NCBI GenBank assembly: GCA_016709675.1 | Contig: JADJMH010000009.1 | Coordinates: 1 to 64,000 of the forward strand | From: Candidatus Accumulibacter proximus | GTDB lineage: Bacteria; Pseudomonadota; Gammaproteobacteria; Burkholderiales; Rhodocyclaceae | Length of the DNA: 64,000 nucleotides | Direction of reading: 5' to 3' | Shown: positions 1-10,631 of the stretch, one piece after another | Numbering within the stretch: position 1 is the stretch's first letter | Layout of the letters: each line of letters opens with the position of its first letter | Translations under genes and position numbers: made by a program | The notes under the pieces: model-generated | What the model was told of the DNA's origin: nothing | The model's input: the letters and a program-made list of their open reading frames with translations, nothing else | Databases searched by the model: none

Positions 1-591
1 GTGAAGAAGCTATTCGGTGACAAACACGGAATAGACAAGCACCTGGCGTTCAGCCTTCAGTTCTCGTCCATTTCGCGGGAGCAGGCCGCCGCACTACCAC
101 TGCCCGGAGCAATGCCCTCGCACATCAAAGCGTTCGTTGAGGGCTTTGAAGGAATCCTCTCAGAGGGCGAATTCAATAGCCCACGCTACGCGTACCGCGT
201 TCTGTTCGTCGCGAAGACGGCGAATCGCAAGGGGCAAGCAGATGAGGTCATTGAGTTCGTAAAGGCGGATTCGGCGCTGGCCGCTGATGTGAATAAGGCT
301 TACGCGGTGATCAGGGAAACCGAACGACCTAAGCACCTGCCGAGCGGCATCGTGAAGCTGATGAAGCAGGAGGGCTATCAGCGTTTCACCATGCACGATC
401 ACACGACGCTGTGGCGCGAGGCCGATGCGAAGACCGCCGGCAAAGCATTCGGGGTTCAAGTGGAAAATGCTTGGTACTGGTACGACACCTGGTTGGAGTT
501 CGCGACGATCATCGCCGAGGTTGCGAAGGGCAACAGGGCGGTGGTCCTTTCTTGGCAGCAGAAGGGTCAAAGCCGAGGCACTGGGACATGA
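1..591 (+). CDS. DUF3644-type protein, C-terminal part (5' end outside window)
   Basis: The frame is open from the first base and ends in TGA at 589-591. The GTG at position 1 is probably an internal valine, so the gene most likely starts upstream. The 196 visible residues resemble, from memory, the C-terminal half of DUF3644 proteins, with conserved stretches such as FVEGFEGILSEGEF, SPRYAYRVLF, VIEFVKADS and WYWYDTWLEF. DUF3644 proteins are of unknown mechanism and are often found in defence or restriction islands. The gene lies 16 nt upstream of an Xre/ImmA gene and reads in the same direction as the restriction genes that follow, so it is probably a cargo gene of the same island. There is no signal peptide or membrane segment. 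The family call is tentative; a profile search would settle it. Confidence 0.55.
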   Translation: MKKLFGDKHGIDKHLAFSLQFSSISREQAAALPLPGAMPSHIKAFVEGFEGILSEGEFNSPRYAYRVLFVAKTANRKGQADEVIEFVKADSALAADVNKAYAVIRETERPKHLPSGIVKLMKQEGYQRFTMHDHTTLWREADAKTAGKAFGVQVENAWYWYDTWLEFATIIAEVAKGNRAVVLSWQQKGQSRGTGT

Positions 592-607
592 TGTTTGGTG
601 AGCAAGC

Positions 608-1759
608 ATGAACCGCATCCCTGTCAACCGTGAGTTGCTGACCTGGGCACGTGAGCGCGCCGGGATGGATACGTTCGCACTGGCAGGGCGTTTCCGAAGC
701 TCAGCGAATGGGAGGACGGTACGCTGCTGCCGACCTTGCGGCAACTGGAAGACTTCGCGCGTACGGTAGCACGTCCCGTTTGGCTATCTGTTCCCGCCGG
801 CGCCGCCGCAAGAGGCGCTGCCGATTCCCGATTTCCGTACATTGGCCGATCGGGTGGTCGCCCGTCCCAGCCCGAATCTGCTGGAGGCGATATACCTGTG
901 CCAGCAGCGGCAGGACTGGTTTCGCGACTATGCCCGCGTGCACGCGCTGGCGCCTCTGGTCTTTGTGGGTAGTGTGCGGCTACAGGACTCCCCGGAGCGC
1001 GTAGCCGAGGCGATGCGGCAGGCGCTTGCGCTGTCTTTCGAGGACCGGCAGCGACTGCCCACGTGGACCGATGCGCTGCGCCAGCTCGCCGCCAAGGCTG
1101 AGGATGCCGGAGTGTTGGTGATGGCCAGCTCCATTCTCGGTAGCAACAGCCACCGCAAGCTGGATGTAGAAGAGTTTCGCGGCTTCGCGCTGGCGGACAA
1201 TCTGGCGCCGCTGGTGTTCATCAATGCGGCAGACAGCAAGGCCGCGCAGATGTTCACCCTCGCCCATGAACTGGCACACCTCTGGTTGGGCGAGAGCGGT
1301 GTTTCCGATCCGGTAGCCGGACAACTTCCGAAGCAGCGTGTGGAACGCTGGTGCAATGCGGTTGCAGCGGAATTCCTGGTGCCCTTGGCTGCGTTGCGGC
1401 GTGAACACCAGGCCGACGCTCCGATTGGGGATCAAATCCAGCGCCTCGCGCGCATTTTCAAAGTCAGCACTTTGGTGGCGCTGCGTCGACTGTTCGATGC
1501 GCGGTTCATCGATGAGGCCACCCTCTGGCAAAGCTATCGGGACGAACTGGCCCGCATACGCGCGCTCGACCGTGGCGGCACCGGCGGCGGCGACTTTTAC
1601 CGCACTCTGGGCGCGCGAACTGGCAGGCGCTTCGCGCGAGCGGTGCTCTCCAGCACGCTCGAAGGACAGACGCTGTTTCAAGACGCCTTCCGCATGCTGG
1701 GCGTACGGAAGACGGCCACGTTATACCAAGCGGCGCGAGAGCTGGGGGTGATGTTGTGA
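608..1759 (+). pseudogene. Xre-family / ImmA-IrrE zinc metallopeptidase, two compensating frameshifts near the 5' end
   Basis: The product would be a helix-turn-helix repressor fused to an ImmA/IrrE-type zinc endopeptidase (COG2856), a family that cleaves repressors in mobile elements and toxin-antitoxin modules. The peptidase motif HELAH is encoded at 1265-1279. Translation from ATG 608 reads well through the first HTH residues (MNRIPVNRELLTWARERAG) but then needs a frame change near 693-697 (one base apparently missing) and a return near 768-770 (one base extra). Between them the second + frame gives the expected KLSEWEDGTLLPTLRQLEDF. From about 842 the frame is clean to TGA 1757-1759. The following gene overlaps the stop by 4 nt, so the two are translationally coupled. 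The indels may be real decay or base-calling errors. Confidence 0.8.
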
Positions 1760-2259
1760 CCTACCTGCTCGATGCCAACGTCTTTATCCAGGCCAAGAAC
1801 CTGTATTATGGGCTGGACTTCTGCCCTGCCTTCTGGGACTGGCTGATCGACAACGGCGCGGGCGGTCGCGTGTTCAGCATCGACAAGGTGGCGGATGAAA
1901 TCGCTGCGGGCGCCGACGAGTTGAACGATTGGATGCGCGAACGTGGCCATGCTCTGTTTCTGAGAACTGGAGTCCCGGTCGCAGCACAGTTCGGCGCTGT
2001 CAGCACTTGGGTTACGCAGCAACAGTACGAACCGGCAGCCATCAGCACCTTCCTGCAGGTTGCCGATTTCTACCTGATTGCCCACGCCCTTGCGGACGGG
2101 CACGTCGTGGTGACGCATGAAGTGCCCGCCAACTCCGTCAAGCGCATCAAGATCCCCAACGTCTGCATCGGCTTGGGCATTCGATTCATGACACCCTACG
2201 AGATGCTGCGCCGCGAGCGCGCCCGCTTTGTACTGGGCCGTGGGGAAGTGGTGACATGA
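1756..2259 (+). CDS. DUF4411 family PIN-like protein
   Basis: A 167-residue protein starting with GTG at 1756, overlapping the TGA of the metallopeptidase gene by 4 nt. The N-terminus TYLLDANVFIQAKN is the first strand and acidic residue of a PIN-domain fold, and the later VADFYLIAHAL and VVVTHE segments fit the central acidic residue and following strand of the same fold. DUF4411 proteins are PIN-like putative nucleases usually encoded directly after an Xre/ImmA gene, as here, so a toxin-antitoxin-like or defence pair is the likely role. This is family knowledge plus context; no activity can be read from sequence alone. The frame is intact, unlike its partner. Its ATGA stop region also opens the short frame at 2256. 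Confidence 0.75.
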   Translation: MTYLLDANVFIQAKNLYYGLDFCPAFWDWLIDNGAGGRVFSIDKVADEIAAGADELNDWMRERGHALFLRTGVPVAAQFGAVSTWVTQQQYEPAAISTFLQVADFYLIAHALADGHVVVTHEVPANSVKRIKIPNVCIGLGIRFMTPYEMLRRERARFVLGRGEVVT

Positions 2260-2357
2260 GTTCGGGCCACACCGAATCCGTCCTTGAGCAGGCCGTTCTC
2301 GCCTTCGGAGATCTTCAGCGCGAAAGTTCTGACAAGTTTCTCGGGAGGGCAGTGTGA
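2256..2357 (+). pseudogene. 33-residue frame resembling an HsdR N-terminus (remnant)
   Basis: An ATG overlapping the DUF4411 stop (ATGA, 2256-2259) opens a 33-codon frame ending in TGA at 2355-2357. It starts MSSGHTESVLEQAVLAFGD. The segment HTESVLEQAVLAF closely parallels the start of the real HsdR 900 nt downstream (MTGFTESIVEQAALAW), after which similarity stops. It could be a relic of an hsdR 5' end separated from the rest by insertion of the rhuM-like gene, or a small coupling peptide. The next gene starts inside its stop codon. Confidence 0.45.
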
Positions 2358-3150
2358 TGGCGCAAGCCCCAGGCGGCGAAGTCCTCGTCTACGAGGCGCC
2401 TGACGGTGCCGCCTGGGTGGATGTGCGTCTGGAGCGGGACACGGTCTGGCTCCGGCAAGAGCAGATGAGCCAACTGTTCGGGCGTGAGCGTTCGGTCATT
2501 ACCAAGCACGTCCGCAACGTCTTCCGGGAGGGAGAACTCGACGTAGAAGCAGTATGTGCAAAATTTGCACATACTGCCGCCGACGGGAAGACGTACCAGG
2601 TCGACCACTTCAACCTGGACGTGATCATCTCCGTCGGCTACCGGGTCAACTCTGCCCAGGGAACGCGTTTCCGCCAATGGGCCACGCGCACGCTGCGAGA
2701 GCACCTGGTGCGGGGCTACACGCTCAACCGCGAGCGCTTCGAGCACAACGCCCGCGAACTGGAAGCCGCGCTTGCTCTGGTGCGCAAGGCCGCCACCGGC
2801 GAAGCGCTGAGCACCGATCAGGGCTGCGGGCTGGTCGAAGTCATCGCCCGCTACACGCAGACCTTCCTGCTCCTGCAGCGCTACGACGAGGGATTGCTGG
2901 TCGAGCCGAAGGGCATCGTCGGCGGCCTGCTGCCACCGGTGCCCGAAGCGCGTGCCGCCATCGTGCGCCTCAAGCGGGATCTGCTCGCGCGCGGCGAGGC
3001 GACCGAACTGTTCGGACGTGCCCCCCCCCCCCCCCCCCCCGAACCAGCTGAGGGGCTGGCCGCGCTGGTGCTGCTGGTGGCCGAATCGGCATCGACTGAC
3101 AAGGAGGGGATGATCCGGCTGGTGATTAACATGCTCGCGGAGCCGGTCAC

Positions 3151-3154
<4 letters not shown>
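2357..3154 (+). pseudogene. RhuM-Fic family protein with the Fic/Doc core deleted at a 20-C tract
   Basis: The first ~210 residues match the RhuM family that accompanies type I restriction loci, with TVWLRQEQMSQLFGRERSVI, HVRNVFREGEL and GTRFRQWATRTLREHLVRGY visible. Family members of this type usually continue after a LFG-like segment into a Fic/Doc domain (HPFxDGNKR) and end with LVAES...MIRLI.N. Here the text jumps from ATELFGRA straight to the tail GLAALVLLVAES and MIRLVINML, and the join is exactly 20 consecutive C (3021-3040), read as PPPPPP. The AMPylation motif is absent. ATG 2357 is chosen because GGGAGGGC lies just upstream; a GTG at 2354 is also in frame. The stop overlaps the hsdR start by 4 nt. 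Either a real internal deletion or an assembly artefact at a homopolymer. Confidence 0.75.
3021..3040. repeat. poly-C tract, 20 nt
   Basis: Exactly twenty C residues between GGACGTG and GAACC. The tract sits at the point where the RhuM-Fic protein loses its Fic domain. A homopolymer this long inside a conserved gene is unusual and suggests a misassembled or masked join, or a slippage-prone deletion scar. Confidence 0.95.
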
Positions 3155-6265
<3,111 letters not shown>

Positions 6266-6690
6266 GCGAAGCGCCCAGGAGTTGTTCTAAGGGAGCCGGG
6301 TTGCGCCGCGCAGATGGGGGGGCCGAGCACCCGGGCCAAAGCGCCGTTCTTGGCTTGCGCACCCGATCACGCAGCCCTCAAGGGGGGGGGCCGGCGGGGC
6401 AGGCCGCCCCGCGGGGGGCGCGCCCGCGGCCGGGCCCGCCGGGGCGCCCCCTCCCCGGCCCTTGGCCGGCCTGGCTCATCGACGAAGGACTTGAGTGCGT
6501 CAGGTGGGGATATGTTCATCGTGCTCATGGGTCAAGATTAGGCGGTTTGGCAAAAGTTTAGCAAGATCGATGCATCGTACCTGACCGGTCTGACCAACCA
6601 TGGCGTATTCCAGGCATTGCCATCGCAAACCGTCCAGGAGTTCCACGAGCGGGAACCCAGTCCGGACTCTGTCCTACATCGGGCCGAACG
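6266..6690. other. Non-coding stretch with an almost pure G/C segment
   Basis: About 425 nt after hsdR with no supportable gene. Positions 6382-6475 are almost entirely G and C, starting with a run of nine or more G and containing several self-complementary blocks such as GGCCGG/CCGGCC. Short runs of G also occur near 6316-6322. I see no promoter or terminator I would defend. Composition is unlike the rest of the window. Confidence 0.6.
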
Positions 6691-6691
6691 G

Positions 6692-6719
6692 TGGATCCCC
6701 GCTTTCGCGGGGATGACGG
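6692..6719. repeat. Palindromic intergenic repeat (REP-like)
   Basis: The sequence contains CCCCGC-TTTC-GCGGGG, a perfect 6-bp stem, flanked by TGGAT and GATGACGG. This is the widespread proteobacterial intergenic element of the form GGATCCCCGC...GCGGGGATGACG. It lies between hsdR and the exonuclease gene on the opposite strand and may act as a 3' end stabiliser or insertion scar of a REP-associated transposase. Confidence 0.6.
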
Positions 6720-6755
6720 CTGTCGTTATCGGTACCTCCATCTCTGGAAATCGCC

Positions 6756-7379
6756 TTAGGCCGGCCAGGCCCGACGCCTGAAGCTGGCCACGCACTTGTC
6801 GAGGGCCTTGCAGGGCGCGGTCTGGATTCGCTGCATGAGTTCAAGAGGTACCTCGGGCAAATCAAAGTCGCTCTGCAGCTTGTGCTCCATGCGCAGCCAG
6901 AGGAGGGCGGTCATTTCTGCATCGGCCAGTGCCCGGTGGTACTGGCCGGTGGCTTCGATGCGCACGTGCCGGATCAGCGTTTCGAGCCGGTGATTGGGCG
7001 CTTCGGGATAGACGCGGCGGGCCACTTTCATCGAACAGAGCAGCCCGGTCGGACAGGCTTCGCCGATGCGGTCGAGTTCGGCGCCCAGGAAACCGTGGTC
7101 GAAGGCGGCGTTGTGGGCGACCAGGGGGCGCCCGGCGATGAAGTCCAGCAACTGGCGCATCACTTCTTCGGCCCTGGGGGCCTGGCGGATCATCGCGTTG
7201 CTGATGCCGGTCAGAGCCTGGACAAAGGGTGGTATGCGGCGACCGCCGTTCATCAGGCTCTGGAAGCGGCCGACGATGCCCGCTTCGTCGATAACCACTG
7301 CGGCGACCTCGGTGGCCCGATCGCCCTGCATGGCCGAGAGGCCGGTGGTTTCAAAGTCGATGATTACCCGTTCGCCCAT
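6756..7379 (-). CDS. DnaQ-like DEDDh 3'-5' exonuclease
   Basis: A 207-residue protein with a single exonuclease domain of the DnaQ/RNase T superfamily, which removes nucleotides from 3' ends using two metal ions. The motifs are visible in order: Exo I DFETTG at residues 8-13, Exo II HNAAFD at 89-94, and Exo III H148-x4-D153 (HRALAD). The histidine in motif III marks the DEDDh subtype. Length is typical of stand-alone PolC/epsilon-like exonucleases rather than the polymerase III epsilon subunit, which normally has a C-terminal alpha-binding extension, so proofreading of the replicase is not assumed. The ATG at 7377-7379 is the only good start. The neighbouring - strand genes upstream are unrelated, and a ~100 nt gap separates them. 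Confidence 0.85.
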   Translation of the reverse strand: MGERVIIDFETTGLSAMQGDRATEVAAVVIDEAGIVGRFQSLMNGGRRIPPFVQALTGISNAMIRQAPRAEEVMRQLLDFIAGRPLVAHNAAFDHGFLGAELDRIGEACPTGLLCSMKVARRVYPEAPNHRLETLIRHVRIEATGQYHRALADAEMTALLWLRMEHKLQSDFDLPEVPLELMQRIQTAPCKALDKCVASFRRRAWPA

Positions 7380-7481
7380 GTTTCCTGCGATTCCTTTCTT
7401 GCCGGTGTGAATGCCGGGAAGACGCTGCTGCCGCTTGCCGGCTCTCGAGGCTGCCGAGCGCCGGCCGGTGAACTGTCGCCA

Positions 7482-8351
7482 TCAGCGTTCCGGCAGCGTC
7501 GTCACACGCTCGATCCACGGTTCGAGGCGCTGGCCGATCGCCAATTGCACCTCGTAGCGCGGCGTCTGCTCGTCGGGTTCCGGGCGGGGGGTGTTGCGCA
7601 GCGGTTCGAGCATTGGCCGCAACGCGAAGGACACATTGACCTGGGCGATCGCCAGCTGGCTGACATGGCCGGCGAGGCGGTGATCGCCGTCACGACCACG
7701 CTCCGCTGGTCGTACGGTGCCACGCACGATCAGATGGCGGCTACGATCCGGGTAGCGGCGACGCAGGGCATCGGCATCGAGACCGGCGTCGATGGCGAAC
7801 AGGCGGCTGGCATGCGTCTCCTCGAGCGCAAGACGTCTGCGGCCGGCGTCGGCCTGTTTGGCAAACTGCTCGCTGCCGGGATTGGCGGCGGCGGCCGCGG
7901 TCTGGCGGGAGGCGTTTTCCCGTGCGCGGATGACCGCCTGCTGCCACGCCGGTCCTTCGAGTTCCAGCACCAGGAGAACCTGCCGCGGCAACTGACGCGT
8001 GAAGCGCTGGCGTGCTTCGCTGGTGGCTGCGCCGGCCGTGGTGTCGAAGCCCAGAGTGGCCAGGTGAGCCGCATCCAGCCACGCTGGCAGGCCGCCGTGG
8101 CGGGCGTAGCCATGGTCCCAGCTGTCGGGGTCCGCGTCGAGGACGCGCCAGTTCAGCTGCAGCGCCAGGCCGCTGTTCTCCGCCTGCCGGTAGCCGCCGT
8201 AGGGCAGCGCCAGTTCGCGCTCGCTGAGGGTGACCCGGCTCTCCGCTTCAGCATTCCGGTTCAGGAAGGCGCCGGCGAGGGCGACCGCGTTGGTCAACAC
8301 GATCAGCGCCGCTCCAGCGGCGAGGGTGTGCGCGCGTGTCCAGGCTTTCAT
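7482..8351 (-). CDS. DUF4824 family protein
   Basis: A 289-residue protein beginning MKAWTRAHTLAAGAALIVLT, a single N-terminal membrane anchor or signal, followed by TLSERELALPYG and ENSGLALQLNWRVL, features I associate with the DUF4824 family. The rest is soluble and probably periplasmic. Function is unknown. The ATG at 8349-8351 overlaps the stop of the upstream DUF2157 membrane protein by 4 nt (ATGA), so the two are translationally coupled and likely act together. A longer in-frame extension to 8543 exists but lies wholly inside the upstream gene, so the shorter start is preferred. Confidence 0.75.
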   Translation of the reverse strand: MKAWTRAHTLAAGAALIVLTNAVALAGAFLNRNAEAESRVTLSERELALPYGGYRQAENSGLALQLNWRVLDADPDSWDHGYARHGGLPAWLDAAHLATLGFDTTAGAATSEARQRFTRQLPRQVLLVLELEGPAWQQAVIRARENASRQTAAAAANPGSEQFAKQADAGRRRLALEETHASRLFAIDAGLDADALRRRYPDRSRHLIVRGTVRPAERGRDGDHRLAGHVSQLAIAQVNVSFALRPMLEPLRNTPRPEPDEQTPRYEVQLAIGQRLEPWIERVTTLPER

Positions 8352-9442
8352 GCGCGCTCTCCCGTGTCGCTCCGACCGATGACGCCGCGCAGCCGCTTGA
8401 GGATCAGGAGAACCAGCAGCGCGGTCAGACCCAGCACCAGAAAGAAGAGATACTTGGGCATCACGTCCCACCACCAGTTGTAGAACTTGGTGTACAGGAA
8501 CAGGACGAAAAAGACGATGCCGGTGTTGACTGATTCCGGCCACTCGCGGCGCGTGCCGATCCAGATGGCCAGGGCGCTGCCGGCGAAGCCGGCGACCTGG
8601 TAGCCACCCTCGATCAGCTTCGGTTCCAGGTCGAGGTAGCTGATCTGGCCCCAGTGGCTCAGGATCAGCATCGGGATGAAGACCGTCAGCAGGCCGAATA
8701 CGCGGTAGATCGCAGCGAAGCCGGGATAGTGGCGATGCAGCGACAGTTGCGGTAGGGCGAGCAGCAGCGCGGCGGCGACGAAGAAGTTCTCCGGCCGCTC
8801 CCCGGCGTGCAGCCAGTAGACGCCGTTCCAGGTGCCGATGCGCGCGGCGACGAAGGCGATCACGCAGACGATGCCGGCGGCCAGCAGCAGGCGAAGGTCG
8901 CAGGCATAGGCGAGGAGGAAGGCCATCGCTGCCCAGGGCAGCAGGGCCTTGTCCGACGGCGTGATGTTGAAAATCTGGCCAATCATCGAGATGTTCAGCA
9001 CGAAGCAGGCAAAGGCGACCAGCGCTGCCAGCTTGGTGAAGTAGCCGCTGGCGTCGCGCCCCTGGACCCAGGCCGTCAGGCCAAGGCTGCCGAGCGCGCT
9101 GATGATCAGGATGGCGACCTGCGCGGCTTCGGAAAACCGCCCCCAGAACTGGTAGAAGAGGAAGAAGGCGCTCGCTGCCAGTGCCAACGCGCCGAGGAAC
9201 GAGGCCACTCGCATGCCGAGAGAAATCTGACTGGCGCGGTGGTCGCGGTCGATGTCGTAGGCGCTGGCGTAGGTCGCCAGTAGCGCTTGATGGTAGTCAG
9301 CCAGTGACTGGCGCTGCGTCTCGTCGAGGACGAGCACCTCGGCCGCTTCCAAGCGCGCCAGCTCGGCCTGGAAGGCGAGGATTTCGTCTGCCCGCTGTTG
9401 CGCCTGGCGGCGCGCCGGCAGGGGCTTCGCTTGGTCGCTCAT
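8348..9442 (-). CDS. DUF2157 multi-pass membrane protein
   Basis: A 364-residue protein with a soluble, charged N-terminus of about 75 residues followed by roughly nine or ten hydrophobic segments (for example SLGMRVASFLGALALAASAF and LLAAGIVCVIAFVAARIG), ending in a basic cytoplasmic tail. This matches the DUF2157 family of predicted inner-membrane proteins, function unknown. It is the first gene of a two-gene - strand unit with the DUF4824 gene. ATG 9440-9442 is the start. Nothing in the protein indicates transport substrate or catalytic residues. Confidence 0.75.
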   Translation of the reverse strand: MSDQAKPLPARRQAQQRADEILAFQAELARLEAAEVLVLDETQRQSLADYHQALLATYASAYDIDRDHRASQISLGMRVASFLGALALAASAFFLFYQFWGRFSEAAQVAILIISALGSLGLTAWVQGRDASGYFTKLAALVAFACFVLNISMIGQIFNITPSDKALLPWAAMAFLLAYACDLRLLLAAGIVCVIAFVAARIGTWNGVYWLHAGERPENFFVAAALLLALPQLSLHRHYPGFAAIYRVFGLLTVFIPMLILSHWGQISYLDLEPKLIEGGYQVAGFAGSALAIWIGTRREWPESVNTGIVFFVLFLYTKFYNWWWDVMPKYLFFLVLGLTALLVLLILKRLRGVIGRSDTGERA

Positions 9443-9552
9443 GATGGTGAGCGATTATGCCGGGTTTGTCGGCCGTCGGCCAGGTGTGGATGCTGGCAGA
9501 TTCTGCGGGCTACCGGGCGGTGGCGGAGCTTGGGTCTTGGTCTTGCATGACA

Positions 9553-9590
9553 CGGCCCCTGGCCGACGAAGTATCGCTGACCAGGGGCCG
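9553..9590. terminator. 10-bp hairpin 3' of the hsp20 pair
   Basis: CGGCCCCTGG (9553-9562) is perfectly complementary to CCAGGGGCCG (9581-9590) with an 18 nt loop. It lies about 70 nt past the stop of the second hsp20 gene on the - strand. No T-run follows, so it is a terminator-like or 3' stabilising hairpin rather than a classical intrinsic terminator. Confidence 0.4.
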
Positions 9591-9657
9591 GGGAGGGTGA
9601 CGGCGTGTCGGGCTTGCCGGATGCCGTTCAGCACCCGGAGCCGACTTCGTGCAGGAC

Positions 9658-10032
9658 TTACAGGATCTTGACCTCGACCTTGCGCGGCTGCGCGTGTTCG
9701 GCCTTGGGGATCACGAGCTTGAGCACGCCCTGGCTGAACTCGGCGCTCACTTTGCTTGCGTCGAGTTCCTTCGACAGGGAGAACACCCGCCGGTAACGCG
9801 AGAGATTGACTTCTGCGTGGCTGGCCTCGATGCCGCCCGGCATTTCGAGGTCGATCTCACCCTCGATGGTCAGGGTATCGGCTTCCACGTGCAGCTGCAA
9901 TTTGTCTTTGGGCACACCCGGCAGGTCGGCGTAGAGAGTGATCCCTGAAGCATCCTCGATGACGTCCACCGGGGGCTGCAGCGCTCCTTCATCCCGGGCG
10001 CTTGGTTGCTTGTCTTGGCTATTGTCCGACAT
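9658..10032 (-). CDS. Small heat shock protein, Hsp20/alpha-crystallin family
   Basis: A 124-residue ATP-independent holdase that keeps unfolded proteins soluble in the cytoplasm. The alpha-crystallin domain runs from about residue 20 (PPVDVIEDASGITLYADLPG) to the end, with the conserved region around NLSRYRRVFSL and FSQGVLKLVIPK (the GVL motif). GGAGG lies 7 nt before the ATG and overlaps the intergenic gap of only 12 nt after the upstream hsp20, so the two are co-transcribed. The protein lacks a C-terminal I-x-I motif of the usual form, ending instead VEVKIL. Confidence 0.9.
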   Translation of the reverse strand: MSDNSQDKQPSARDEGALQPPVDVIEDASGITLYADLPGVPKDKLQLHVEADTLTIEGEIDLEMPGGIEASHAEVNLSRYRRVFSLSKELDASKVSAEFSQGVLKLVIPKAEHAQPRKVEVKIL

Positions 10033-10044
10033 CTTCGATCCTCC

Positions 10045-10479
10045 TTACTGAACGGTGATCCGGCGTGGTTGGGCGGACTGCTTGCGAGCGATGCTGATGC
10101 GCAGCACGCCATCGCGGTACTTGGCGTCGACCGCATTCGGGTCAACATCGTCGGGCAGCGTCACGACGCGCCGGAAGCGACCTTCGAAACGCTCGTCAAT
10201 ATGCACCGTGGCTTCCTCGCCGGCTGCCTGACGCTGGCGCTCGCCGGCGACGGTGAGCACGCCCTTCTCGATTTGTACGTCGAGGGTGGCGGGGTCAATA
10301 CCCGGCGCGAAGGCGTAGATTTCGACCGACTGTGGCGTGCCGCCGACGTTCATGGCCGGAAAGCCGCCGCGCGCGATGCCGCGAATACTCGGAGAAAGAC
10401 GGAAACCCTGCTGCATCTCGCGCTGCAGCCGATCCAGTTCCGCCAATACGTCGCGGGGAAACAGGGAGCGATATATCAT
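10045..10479 (-). CDS. Small heat shock protein, Hsp20/alpha-crystallin family
   Basis: A 144-residue small heat shock protein, first gene of the hsp20 pair. The N-terminus MIYRSLFPRDVLAELDRLQR is followed by the alpha-crystallin domain (SVEIYAFAPG, FRRVVTLPDDVD, YRDGVLRISI) and a C-terminal RRITVQ, where I-T-V is the I-x-I/V-type oligomerisation motif. ATG 10477-10479 is preferred over a TTG at 10483-10485 because GGAGG then sits 7 nt upstream. A sigma-32-like promoter lies upstream. The two Hsp20 paralogues differ strongly from each other, suggesting they form a two-class holdase set. Confidence 0.9.
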   Translation of the reverse strand: MIYRSLFPRDVLAELDRLQREMQQGFRLSPSIRGIARGGFPAMNVGGTPQSVEIYAFAPGIDPATLDVQIEKGVLTVAGERQRQAAGEEATVHIDERFEGRFRRVVTLPDDVDPNAVDAKYRDGVLRISIARKQSAQPRRITVQ

Positions 10480-10532
10480 GTTCAATCCTCCATACGATGG
10501 TGAGGGGCGCCACGACCGGCGCTTCGAGTTCT

Positions 10533-10559
10533 ATTTGGGGGCTGTTCCGTAGACTTCAA
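10533..10559 (-). promoter_or_regulatory. sigma-32-like heat-shock promoter for the hsp20 pair
   Basis: On the - strand TTGAAG is followed after exactly 13 nt by CCCCAAAT, close to the RpoH consensus TTGAAA-N13/14-CCCCATnT. It ends about 54 nt upstream of the hsp20 ATG. Correct orientation and gene class support it. Confidence 0.65.
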
Positions 10560-10563
10560 TATC

Positions 10564-10592
10564 TTGATTCCACCACGCATCAGTACTATTTT
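10564..10592 (+). promoter_or_regulatory. Possible sigma-70 promoter for cbpA
   Basis: TTGATT (10564-10569) and TATTTT (10587-10592) are separated by 17 nt and lie about 40 nt upstream of the cbpA ATG, back to back with the sigma-32-like promoter of the hsp20 genes. Confidence 0.4.
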
Positions 10593-10631
10593 GTTGCTTA
10601 TCCAGTCACGCTTTCAGATCGAGGACCATAG

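Noticed and set aside
6266..6540. Small + strand open frames after hsdR
   Set aside because: They run through the G/C-only stretch and encode proline/arginine/glycine-rich text without start signals or domains.
6882..8483. 533-codon + strand open frame
   Set aside because: It overlaps the exonuclease and DUF4824 genes on the opposite strand; the composition is typical of a high-GC shadow frame.
8352..8543. 64-residue N-terminal extension of the DUF4824 protein
   Set aside because: It lies inside the DUF2157 gene, has no hydrophobic signal, and the ATGA overlap at 8348-8351 gives a better start.
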